Assembly: GCA_028817435.1 (NCBI GenBank)
Contig: JAPPPQ010000017.1
Location: forward strand, 62,001 to 126,000
Origin: Deltaproteobacteria bacterium
GTDB lineage: Bacteria; Myxococcota_A; UBA9160; UBA6930
Reading direction: 5' to 3'
Length of the DNA stretch: 64,000 bases
Shown here: in pieces, positions 1 through 8,200 of the stretch
Layout of the letters: the number at the start of each line of letters is the position of its first letter
Numbering within the stretch: the first letter of the stretch is position 1
The notes under the pieces: model-generated
Database searches by the model: none
What the model saw: only the letters and a program-made list of their open reading frames with translations
Told to the model about the DNA's origin: nothing
Made by a program: the position numbers and the translations under genes

Positions 1-897
1 CTCGGCGGGGGGCGCGATTTCCCGGGGCGTAATGCGCCCCGCCGGGCCGCCGGTTTTTGCGCCGCCCGGCAGCGTCTGCACTTCGTCGGGAAAGATCAGG
101 TGCGAGACGCCGCGATTCAAAATCGCGCTTTTGCAGGCCAGGTTCACCAGTTCGGCGTGGCGGCTGCTGTGCAGCATGGGCTGGCTCCACTGGGCGACCT
201 GGCCGAAGGCCGCCGACAGATCAATCTCCTGAAATGCGCCGGGGCCGAGCACCTGCGTATCCACCTGGCCGGTCAGGGCAATGACCGGCGCGCGGTCCAC
301 ATTCGCATCCCACAGGCCGGTGAGCAGGTTGGTGGCGCCGGGGCCGGCGATGGAAAGGCAGGCGGCGGGGCGGCCGGTGAGCTTGCCGTAGGCCGAGCAG
401 GCAAAAGCGGCCGCGCCTTCGTGGCGGACGCCGTAGTAGTGCAATTCGCCGGCCTCGCAGCGCCGCCGCAGCGCATCGGCCAGCCCCAAATTCGAATGGC
501 CGACCATGCCGAAGACCTGGCGCAGCTCCCAGGCCACCAGGGTCTCCGCCACGGCGTCGGAAACCGTGCGCGCGTGGGGCGCGGGATCCTCGATGCACAC
601 ATAAATGCCGTCGGCGCGCTCTTCCACTTCGTAGGTGGCGACGCCGTCGTCGTAGCCGCCGGGGGGCTTGCCGCTCAGCGGATCGAAATCCCAGCCATGC
701 CAGGGGCAGCGCAGCAGGCCGTTTTCGATGGAGCCTTCGCCGAGCGGGCCGCCTTGGTGGGGGCAGCGGTTGTCGAGCGCCGCAAACCGGCCGCGAAAGT
801 GAGTCATGCAGACCGTGGCGAGTCCGCAGGTGACCGCGCGCACCCGCCCCTCGGCCAACTCGCCCGGCTCCAGGGCTTTGAACCAGCGCCGCGCCAC
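1..897 (-). CDS. Rieske [2Fe-2S] / ThDP-dependent enzyme fusion (3' end outside window)
   Basis: The gene is open to the window edge, so only the first 299 residues are visible. Residues 1-105 form a Rieske domain with the cluster motifs C45-x-H47 and C64-x2-H67. From about residue 113 the sequence becomes the PYR domain of the acetolactate synthase/pyruvate oxidase family: a YYGVRHEGAA segment carries the catalytic glutamate (E160), followed by GPGATNLLTGL and an ALTGQVDTQ segment. ThDP enzymes of this family normally have no iron-sulfur domain, so the fusion suggests a redox-linked decarboxylase or oxidase. I chose GTG 897 because an in-frame TAG lies two codons upstream; a later ATG at residue 31 would cut into the Rieske domain. 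The preceding gene is in the same frame and ends 6 bases upstream. The reaction cannot be named. Confidence 0.8.
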   Translation of the reverse strand, partial: MARRWFKALEPGELAEGRVRAVTCGLATVCMTHFRGRFAALDNRCPHQGGPLGEGSIENGLLRCPWHGWDFDPLSGKPPGGYDDGVATYEVEERADGIYVCIEDPAPHARTVSDAVAETLVAWELRQVFGMVGHSNLGLADALRRRCEAGELHYYGVRHEGAAAFACSAYGKLTGRPAACLSIAGPGATNLLTGLWDANVDRAPVIALTGQVDTQVLGPGAFQEIDLSAAFGQVAQWSQPMLHSSRHAELVNLACKSAILNRGVSHLIFPDEVQTLPGGAKTGGPAGRITPREIAPPAE

Positions 898-903
898 GCA
901 GTC

Positions 904-1746
904 CTACGGCGCGGAGCTTTGCAGCGCCGCGCGGTTGGCCGCAATGGCGGAATCGAAAAAGCGCGCCAGCAGCGCCTGCTGCGCCCGCGCACTGCCCGCC
1001 GCCACCAGCTCGGCGGCCCGCAGCTGCGCGCCGCGCCAGCCCTCGCTGCGCCACTCTCCGGCGGGGAGCGGCTGCGCCGGGGCAAAGCTTTGCTCGGGCC
1101 AGTGATTCACATAGACATAGGGCTCGGGCAGGTGCACATCGCCGGGAGAAAGGCCCAGGCCGATGGTCTGGGTGGCAGCGCCCGCCGCGCCGCCCAACTC
1201 CAGCAGCGTGGCAATATCGAAATGATGGGGCCAGCACAGCACCGGCGTCGCCTCCGGCCGGCTCGCCTCCAGTTCGGAGAGCGCCAGGGCGAAGTTGGCA
1301 AACCAGCGGCCCAGCTCGGCCAGCGCGCCGTTGGCCGCCGTGAAGCGCCCGCCTTCGGCGATGGGGTGGGGGGGCATTTCGTAATCGGGCCGCCGCAGCG
1401 CGCCGCCGGGGCCGCCGTGCCGGGAGAATGCCTGCGCGGCCCAATCGCAGGCCCCGGCCAGGGTGAGCCCGGCCAGCGGCTGCGCGGCGCGAATCTCGCC
1501 CGCGCCGTCGAGCAGCAGCAGCGACAGATCGCCGAAGCGCAGCGCCAGCCGGCCCACGCCTTGCAGCGCAAAGCCCGCCAGCGCCCCGTGCTCCGCCAGC
1601 CAGACGGCGGCGGTGTGGCTGGTGTCGGGCCGGTGGGGCAGGTGGGTTTCCCCCGCCGCCGCCAGCACCTGGGTGGCCCAGTGCAATTCTTCCCGGGCCG
1701 GAATGAGAGCCGTGGGCGCTACCGCGCCGAGCCGTTGCCATGCCAT
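904..1746 (-). CDS. conserved protein of unknown function with WPHHFD motif
   Basis: A 280-residue soluble protein without signal peptide or membrane segments. The start is ATG 1746; the reading frame continues upstream but with proline/arginine-rich shadow composition. The most conserved-looking part is the C-terminal half: a CWPHHFDIATLLEL segment, then GLSPGD, then EPYVYVNHWP and a late EWRSEGWRGAQL segment. I recall proteins with a WPHHFD...SPGD...EPYFYV pattern as a conserved hypothetical family, but cannot name a domain or reaction. The histidine/aspartate pair could be catalytic or metal-binding, which is inference. It lies directly upstream of the Rieske/ThDP fusion, in the same frame and separated only by TAG-GAC-TGC, so the two are almost certainly co-transcribed and may work together. 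Confidence 0.8.
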   Translation of the reverse strand: MAWQRLGAVAPTALIPAREELHWATQVLAAAGETHLPHRPDTSHTAAVWLAEHGALAGFALQGVGRLALRFGDLSLLLLDGAGEIRAAQPLAGLTLAGACDWAAQAFSRHGGPGGALRRPDYEMPPHPIAEGGRFTAANGALAELGRWFANFALALSELEASRPEATPVLCWPHHFDIATLLELGGAAGAATQTIGLGLSPGDVHLPEPYVYVNHWPEQSFAPAQPLPAGEWRSEGWRGAQLRAAELVAAGSARAQQALLARFFDSAIAANRAALQSSAP

Positions 1747-1804
1747 TGCAGTCTCCACTTTCCGCCCCCCGCCGAGCATACACCGGGCGGCCGCCGGGGG
1801 GAAT

Positions 1805-2251
1805 CTAGCCGGGCGCTTCGGCCAGCACGCTGGCCATGGGGCGCAGCAGCACGGGGAACCAGCGGGGCTCGGCGTGGGGGGCCTGGGCGGGGGACTTTTC
1901 CACGGGCAGCGGCAGCACCCGGCCATCCCGGCGGTAGGCGGCGATGTTGCCGGGAATGGCGGCCAGCGCGCCCGAATTCAGCAGCGCCAGCACTGCGGCG
2001 ATGACGGGCTGCGGCAGGCCGCGCCAGACGATGCGGTTGCCGGGCAGGGCGATTTCGGTGTTGGCCCGGGCGTCTCCGGCGAAGTGCTTGTGCAGGGCGG
2101 CGAAGCTGACGAAATCGCGCGCGGCTACGAAGTCCAGAATTGCGCGCTGCAACTCCGCCTGCGGCGGTTGCTCCGGTTGCGCCTGCGGTTGCGGCGGTTG
2201 CGGCGCGGCGGGCTGCGCCGGTTTGGCGTTTTCGGCGCTTTCGGCGCTCAG
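1805..2251 (-). CDS. hypothetical protein, translationally coupled to the histidine phosphatase
   Basis: About 148 residues if it starts at CTG 2251, which overlaps the TGA of the upstream gene as CTGA. No ATG or GTG is obvious near there; a TTG about 40 codons further in is an alternative start. The first 40 residues are a proline/glutamine/alanine-rich linker. The rest looks like a small globular domain: an ILDFVAARDFVSFAALHKHF helix pair, then VIAAVLALLNSG and a C-terminal basic/proline tail. The first part resembles a winged-helix-like arrangement, but I do not recognise a family. It could also be the C-terminal domain of the phosphatase displaced by a frameshift. Position and codon pattern favour a real coding region; the start is uncertain. 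Confidence 0.55.
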   Translation of the reverse strand: MSAESAENAKPAQPAAPQPPQPQAQPEQPPQAELQRAILDFVAARDFVSFAALHKHFAGDARANTEIALPGNRIVWRGLPQPVIAAVLALLNSGALAAIPGNIAAYRRDGRVLPLPVEKSPAQAPHAEPRWFPVLLRPMASVLAEAPG

Positions 2252-2859
2252 GGGAGCGCCTCCAGGTGCAGCGTGTGGTTCAGGCGCTGCAATTGCGGCG
2301 CGGGGGCGAAGCAAAGGTCGCTTACCGAGCCGTTGGAAACCACGCGCCGGGGGGTGGGCAGGCCGTCCAGCAGCCAGCCCAGCCCCAGCGCAAAAGCGCC
2401 GCCGTGGGTAACGACCACGACGCGCTCGCCGGGGTGGCGCCGGGCCAGCGCGCGCAGCGCATCGCCCAGGCGCTGCGCCACGCCCCGGGGCGATTCGCCG
2501 CCGCCGGGGCGCCAGTCCGCTTCTTCGCGCATGCGCTCGAAGAGCCGGTGGCGGCGGGTGAGCTCGTGGAAGGTCGCGCCCTCCCATTCGCCCAGGTGAT
2601 ACTCGCGCAGGTCGGCCTCGGTGTGCAGCGCAACGCCGAGCCGCGCGGCAATGGGCGCAGCGGTATCGCGCGCGCGGCACAGCGGGCTGGTATAGACGGC
2701 CCGCGCATCGCCTCTGGTGCGCGACACATGAAGCGCCGTGCGCTCCGCCTGCCGCCGCCCGCGCTCGGTCAGGGGCGTATCGGTGGAGCCGTGCCACAGC
2801 CCGTCCACATTGGCCGGCGTCTCCCCGTGGCGGATGATGGTAATGGTGGTTGCGCGCAT
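2248..2859 (-). CDS. histidine phosphatase superfamily protein (phosphoglycerate mutase-like)
   Basis: 203 residues. The phosphohistidine motif is at the N-terminus (IIRHGETPANVDG, residues 8-20), followed by LTERGRRQAE, the YTSPLCRARDTA segment and the second catalytic histidine in VVVTHGGAFA near residue 152. This is the canonical core of the family that includes cofactor-dependent phosphoglycerate mutase, alpha-ribazole phosphatase (CobC) and broad small-molecule phosphatases. Length fits CobC-type monomeric phosphatases better than the ~250-residue GpmA. No cobalamin genes are nearby, so the substrate is unknown. The ATG at 2859 sits 9 bases after the cca stop on the same strand, so the gene is probably part of a cca-phosphatase-hypothetical operon. 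Confidence 0.9.
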   Translation of the reverse strand: MRATTITIIRHGETPANVDGLWHGSTDTPLTERGRRQAERTALHVSRTRGDARAVYTSPLCRARDTAAPIAARLGVALHTEADLREYHLGEWEGATFHELTRRHRLFERMREEADWRPGGGESPRGVAQRLGDALRALARRHPGERVVVVTHGGAFALGLGWLLDGLPTPRRVVSNGSVSDLCFAPAPQLQRLNHTLHLEALP

Positions 2860-2868
2860 GGCGGGAAG

Positions 2869-4116
2869 CTACTGGCTCCCCCCGCGCGGCGAAAGTGGCG
2901 GCGTTTGGGCATCGCGCCAGGCGCAGAGCAGGGCGCGCAGCGCGCCGGGTTGATTCTGCGCGGGGTCTTCGAGAACGCACTCGAGCAGGTGGCGCAGGGC
3001 GCGGCCCACCACGGGGCCGGGGCCAATGCCGAGAATCTCCATGACCGCGCGCCCGTCCAGCGCCAGCGCCGCGGGCGAAATGGCATGGCCGCGGGTGCGC
3101 GCCAGCGCCGCGCGCAGCGCCGCCAGCGCCTGCCGCGCCCGCGCAATTTCAGCGGCATCGGGTTGCGGCGCGCTCTGTTGCAGAGCCCCGGATTGCGCTT
3201 CGGCCAGCTGCAGCTCGGCTTCGCGCAGAGTGAACAGGCGGGACAGGACGGCTTCGCTTCCGGCGCGTTTGCGCAGGCGGCGCATGGCGGCATCGGCGGG
3301 GGGGCAGCGGTCCACGGGGTGCAGGGCGAGCAGGCGCTCGGTGTTGCGCGCGCGATTTTTGGGAAAGCGCCAGCGGGCCAGCGGCCCGCTCCCCGCGCCG
3401 CGCAGCCAGGCGGCCAGGCGCAATTCCAGATCGGCGGGCAGCAAGGCGACCAGGCCGGCGGCGTCGGCGCGGACGCCGGGAAGCAGCGCGGCTTCCAGGC
3501 CGCTCTGCCGCAGCAGGGCCATGCCGCGTCCGGCCTGCGCCGCCAGCAGCAGGCGCTCCAGCTCGCTGCGAATGCGCTCGGGCGCCACCTGCAACAGCGC
3601 CCCGGCTGCGCCGGGCAGCGCGTCGCGCAGTGCCGGAGCAATGCGCAAATTCAGCGCGGCCAACAGCCGGGCGGCGCGCAGCGCCCGCAGTGGATCTTCG
3701 GCCAAGCGCTCTTCGGCCCGCCCGGCGGCGCGCAGCATTTGCGCGGCCAGATCCGCCCGGCCGCCGTGGGGATCGTGCCAGGCATTGCGCAGGGGATCCC
3801 AGGCCATGGCGTTGATGGTGAAATCCCGGCGCGCCAAATCTTCCGCCAGGCTTGCGCCGCGAAAGGGGGTTACATCCACCGGGCCTGCGGCGCAGGGCGC
3901 CATGATGGTGCCGTGGCGCAGGCCGATGGGAACGGCGCGGGGAAACAGCGCCAGGCTGCGCTCCGGGCGGGCCGAGGTGGCAATGTCCCAATCGCGGACC
4001 GGAGCGCCGCGCAGCAGGTCGCGGATGCAGCCGCCAACCAGCGCGGCCTGGTGGCCGTCCTGCTGCAAGCGCCGGAGCAGTTGCAAAACGGCGGCGGGCG
4101 CGGCGGGGGATTGCAT
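2869..4116 (-). CDS. cca: CCA-adding enzyme / poly(A) polymerase family tRNA nucleotidyltransferase
   Basis: 415 residues, a class II nucleotidyltransferase that would add or repair the 3' CCA of tRNAs. The N-terminal palm shows LVGGCIRDLLRG (residues 26-37), the DWDIATSA metal-binding aspartate pair and RRDFTINAMAWDP, followed by the DPHGGRADL and EDPLRALRAARL motifs of the neck. That order is diagnostic of the tRNA nucleotidyltransferase/poly(A) polymerase family. The C-terminal part lacks an HD domain. The absence of a long basic tail argues for CCA addition rather than poly(A) polymerase. At least one tRNA in the window (tRNA-Leu, 43716-43801) has no encoded CCA, so the cell needs this activity. 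Start ATG 4116; the downstream phosphatase follows after 9 bases. Confidence 0.88.
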   Translation of the reverse strand: MQSPAAPAAVLQLLRRLQQDGHQAALVGGCIRDLLRGAPVRDWDIATSARPERSLALFPRAVPIGLRHGTIMAPCAAGPVDVTPFRGASLAEDLARRDFTINAMAWDPLRNAWHDPHGGRADLAAQMLRAAGRAEERLAEDPLRALRAARLLAALNLRIAPALRDALPGAAGALLQVAPERIRSELERLLLAAQAGRGMALLRQSGLEAALLPGVRADAAGLVALLPADLELRLAAWLRGAGSGPLARWRFPKNRARNTERLLALHPVDRCPPADAAMRRLRKRAGSEAVLSRLFTLREAELQLAEAQSGALQQSAPQPDAAEIARARQALAALRAALARTRGHAISPAALALDGRAVMEILGIGPGPVVGRALRHLLECVLEDPAQNQPGALRALLCAWRDAQTPPLSPRGGSQ

Positions 4117-4149
4117 GGGCGCAGCTTACAGCCCCGCGCCTTGCCGTAA

Positions 4150-5148
4150 TCAGCGGCCGATGCCATGCCGGCGCAGTTTCTTGTAGAGCCCTTCGCGGGT
4201 AATGCCGAGGGCGCGGGCGGTAGCCGTGCGCCGGCCGCCGTGGCGCTCCAGGGCGCGCAACAGCAGCCATGCCTCAATGCGGGCGAGGGTTTCGCGCAGC
4301 GTCTCTTCTGCGCCGCCTTCGGCAAAGTGCAGCGCGCTGCGGATTCCCCGCACGCGTTCGGAAAGGCGCTGCGGGCCGATTTCGTCGCCGGCTTCGGAGA
4401 GGGCGAGGGCGCGCAGCATTTCGTTTTCGAGTTCGCGGACATTGCCCGGCCAGCGGTGGGTCTGCAGTAGTGCGAGGGCTTCCGGACTCAGGGTGCAGCC
4501 GGGAATGCTCTCGCGGCGGCCGTGCAGGGCCAGAAAGTGCCGGGCCAGGGGGGCGATATCTTCCCGGCGGCGGCGCAGCGGGTGCAGGCGGATGGGAAAT
4601 ACCGCCAGGCGGTAGTAGAGATCGGCGCGAAAGCGCCTCGCTTCCACTTCGCGCAGCAAATCGCGGTTGGTGGCCGCCACCAGGCGCACATCTACCCGGC
4701 GCGGATGCGGGCTGCCGAGGGGGCGCACCTCGCGCTCTTGCAGGGCGCGCAACAGCTTCGCCTGCAGGGCGGCGGAGGTATCGCCCACTTCGTCCAGAAA
4801 CAGCGTCCCGCCGCAGGCGGCGGCGAAGAGTCCTTCCCGGGTGCGGTCTGCGCCGGTGAATGCGCCCCGGGTGTGGCCGAAGAGCTCGCTCTCCAGCAGT
4901 GCATCGGGAAATGCGGCGCAGTTGACGGGGACGAAGGGCCCGCGTTTGCGCGGGCTGCCCCGGTGAATCGCCCGGGCCAGCAATTCCTTGCCGGTGCCCG
5001 TTTCGCCGCTGAGCAGCACGCTGGCCTGGGTGCGCCAGCAGCGCTCCACCAGCGCCAGCGTCTCGCGCATGGCCGGGCTGTGGGCGATGAGATGCTGCGC
5101 CGGGGGCGGCGCCTCGTGCTTCACTTGCATCCAGCGGGCCGGTTCCAT
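4150..5148 (-). CDS. sigma-54-dependent transcriptional activator without sensor domain
   Basis: 332 residues, an NtrC-type bacterial enhancer-binding protein reduced to its AAA+ and DNA-binding parts. It has Walker A GETGTGKE, an intact GAFTGAD loop that contacts sigma-54, the Walker B region GGTLFLDEVGD, and VRLVAATNRDL. A Fis-type helix-turn-helix closes the protein (RTATARALGITREGLYKKL). Only about 25 residues precede the AAA+ domain, so there is no receiver, GAF, PAS or V4R sensor. It may be constitutively active or controlled by a partner protein, as with PspF-type activators; this is inference. Start ATG 5148 is supported by an AGGAGG ribosome-binding site; the longer reading frame upstream is arginine-rich shadow. 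No cognate target is evident, although one sigma-54-like element occurs near 25.9 kb. Confidence 0.9.
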   Translation of the reverse strand: MEPARWMQVKHEAPPPAQHLIAHSPAMRETLALVERCWRTQASVLLSGETGTGKELLARAIHRGSPRKRGPFVPVNCAAFPDALLESELFGHTRGAFTGADRTREGLFAAACGGTLFLDEVGDTSAALQAKLLRALQEREVRPLGSPHPRRVDVRLVAATNRDLLREVEARRFRADLYYRLAVFPIRLHPLRRRREDIAPLARHFLALHGRRESIPGCTLSPEALALLQTHRWPGNVRELENEMLRALALSEAGDEIGPQRLSERVRGIRSALHFAEGGAEETLRETLARIEAWLLLRALERHGGRRTATARALGITREGLYKKLRRHGIGR

Positions 5149-5282
5149 CTCGCTGCTCCTCCTGATTCGCGCTGCGCGCGGGAGCAGCTTGCGCTGCGGG
5201 CCGCCTGCGGCGGAAGGACGCAACCGCACACAAGCGGACACGAGCGGACAGCCGGCAGCCGGCGGGGGGGGAGGGCGAAGGG

Positions 5283-8200
5283 CTAGCGCTGGCTCCAGAT
5301 GGGGTGGAAGTTGCCGCAGCCTAGATAACTGAGCGCCCGGGAGAGATCGCCCACGCCGTTGGCCTCGGCGACGGTCTGCAGGCCGGGGCCTTCGAAGCAG
5401 TGGTCGGCGACGCCGTCGAAGTCCGCATCTTCGCACTGGCGAATCACCGCTTCGCCGCTCATGAACTGCACCACATCCGGGCGGCCGTCGCCGTTGTCGT
5501 CTATCTGCACCTGCTCCACCGCGCCGCCGGAGTAAATCTGGCGGATCTGCGCGCGGCCGTTGCCGTTCAGATCCACCAGACCCTCGCTCACCTGGCCGTT
5601 GCGGAAGCGGTAGCGGATATTGAGCCAGCCGCGGTCATTGGAATCGAGGCACTGGCTGCGCACGCCGCCATTCGCGTTGAGGAAGATTTTGCTGTCGGGG
5701 AAATGGCGGCCCGCGTTGCGGGTCTCTTGAATGGTGGCGCTGCCCCCCGAGTTGAAGCGGGTCACCGAAGTGGGGCGGCCCTCGCCGCGGTCGTCCTGGG
5801 CCTGCGCCACCACGCGCCCGTTCTTGAGCCGCGCCCAGCGGTCCATGGTGCAGTCGCCGTTTGAGTCCACGCGCTGCTCGAGCAGGTTGCCGCGGCGGTC
5901 GTAGCGCTCCACCAGGTCGAAGCAGCCGTTGCCCTGGGTGTCGTCGCGCAGGCGCTGCACCACGCCGCCCACCAGTTCGATGATCACATCCGCCTTGCCG
6001 TCGAAGTCGCGGTCTTCTTCGCGCAGCGCCACATTGCCGTCGCCGTCCAGAACAATGCGCACATCGGGCTTGCCGTCGCCGTTGCGGTCCTCGCTCTGTT
6101 CCTGGCCGCCGCCCTTGGAGCTGGCCACGCGCCGCTCGAAATTGCCGTCGAAGTCGTCGTCCTGCTCGGTGCTCACCACCTCGCCGCCCACATAGGTCAC
6201 CGTCACATCGGCAATGCCGTCGTCGTTGCGGTCGCGCTCGCTGCGCACCACCTCGCCGTTCTCAAAGTAGCTGGCGGTGTCGAAAGTGCCGTTGCTGTCC
6301 GAGTCCTCTTCAATGCGAACCACCGCGTTGCCCTCGCCAAAGTGGGTGCGAATCTCCATCTGGCCGTCGCCGTTGCGGTCTTCTTCCTGCTGCGCCTGCT
6401 GCCCGTCCACAAAAGAGAGCACCACTTCGGGCACGCCGTCGCTGTTGACATCCCGCGTCATGCGCTCGGGCACCCCGCCAATGTAGTTGGTGACCGTCTC
6501 GAAGCTGCCGTTGTGGTCCGAGTCCTGTTCTTCGCGCGCCACCACATCGTTCTGGTAGTGCCTGCGAAAGTCCACCTGCCCATCGGCGTTCCCGTCGCTT
6601 TCTTCGCGCAGCTTGCCGCCGTCCCGGGTGTAGTAAATGAAGGCGTCCTTGGCGCCGTCGCCGGTGGTGTCGCGCTCCTGGCGGACCTTGCGGCCCCGCT
6701 TGAAGTGCAGGACGGTGTCGTAGCGCCCGTCGCCGGTGGTGTCCTGCTCCTGGCGCGAGGGCTGCCCGCCCTTTTCGAAAAAGCTCACCACATCGGCCTG
6801 GCCGTCGCCGTCGTTGTCCCGGGCCTCGCGCACCTTCTTGCCGCCGGCAAATTCCACCGCCACGCCGACGCCGTCTTCCGAGGTTCGCTGCTCCGAGGCG
6901 ATGCGGCCCTTCTCGTCCAGCTGGCCGCTCACATCCAGGGTGCCGTCGAAGTCGGCGTCTTCCTCGAAGGCGACGGCCACGCCGTTCTCAAAACTCACCT
7001 TGCGGTCCGGCTTGCCGTCGGCGTTCTTGTCTTCCTGCAGGGTTTTGATCTCGCCCTGCTCGTCGTTGATGCGCCAGGTATCCACCTTGCCGTCGCCGGT
7101 GGTGTCGCTCTGCAACGAGGCGACGATGCCGCTGTCGGGAACGATCTTGAGATAGGTGTCGGGCTTCTCGTCGTCGTTGTCATCCCGCTCCTGCCGGTAG
7201 AGACGGGCCTGCTTGTCGTAGAAATTCCACAGGTCTATGCGCCCGTTGGCATCCTCGTCCAGCTCCACGCGCACCAGCTTGCCCTTTTCGTAATATTCGA
7301 TGCTGTCGGCGCGGCCCTTGCCGGCGCGGTCTTCTGATTTCTTCACCACCACGCCTTTCTGGTATTCCACCACCACCTCGAAGCTGCCGTTGAAGTCCAG
7401 ATCGCGCTCCGCCCGGCGCACCTTGTCGCTCTTTTCCTCGTAGAAAAAGATGGTGTCCACATCGCCGTCGTGATTCTGGTCTTCTTCCTGCTTGATCAAA
7501 TGCTCCTTGTCGTTGTAGTAGGCGTAGTTGTCGTAGTCGCCATCGTTGTTGGTGTCGGCGCGGGCGCGGACGCGCTTGTCCTTTTCGAACCAGGTCTCCA
7601 GATCCAGGTTGCCGTCCTTGTTGGTGTCTTCCTGCTCCCGCACGCGCTTGCCCTCCTTGAAGAAGCGCACCAGTTCCACCTTGCCGTCGTTGTCCTCGTC
7701 AAAATCTTCGCGCTCTTTCGAGCCGTCGGGCAAAAACAGCACCAGGCGGTCCGGCGTGCCGTCCTGGTTCAAATCCCGGGCCTGCCTGCGCTCTGCGCCG
7801 CCCTGGTAATCCGAGGTGGTGTCGAAGCGCCCGTCGCCGGTGGTGTCCGCGCGGCGCTGCTTGATGCTGCCGTCGTCCGCATACACGGTCTCCAGGTTGG
7901 AACGGCCGTCCTTGTTGGTGTCTTCCTTCACCCGGTGTTTGCGCCCGGATTTGTAGGTAACCTGCACCTCGGGTTTGCCATCGCTGTCGAAGTCCTGTTC
8001 TTCGCTGATCTTTGCGCCGTCGGGGCCGTAGCGGGCCTGGTATTCGGGGTTCCCGTCTTCGTCCCGGTCTTCCACAATGCTTACCGGCTCGCCGCCCTCG
8101 TAGGTGAGAAGGCGGTCAATTTTGTCGTCGAAATCGCTGTCCACCTCGGAGCGCACCGGCAGTTCGTCCACATACCAGGTGGTGGAGTCCACCCGGCCAT

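Noticed and set aside
221-1783. A 520-codon minus-strand frame at the window start
   Set aside because: Arginine/alanine-rich shadow of the WPHHFD gene and the Rieske/ThDP fusion, which are in another frame and have clear motifs.
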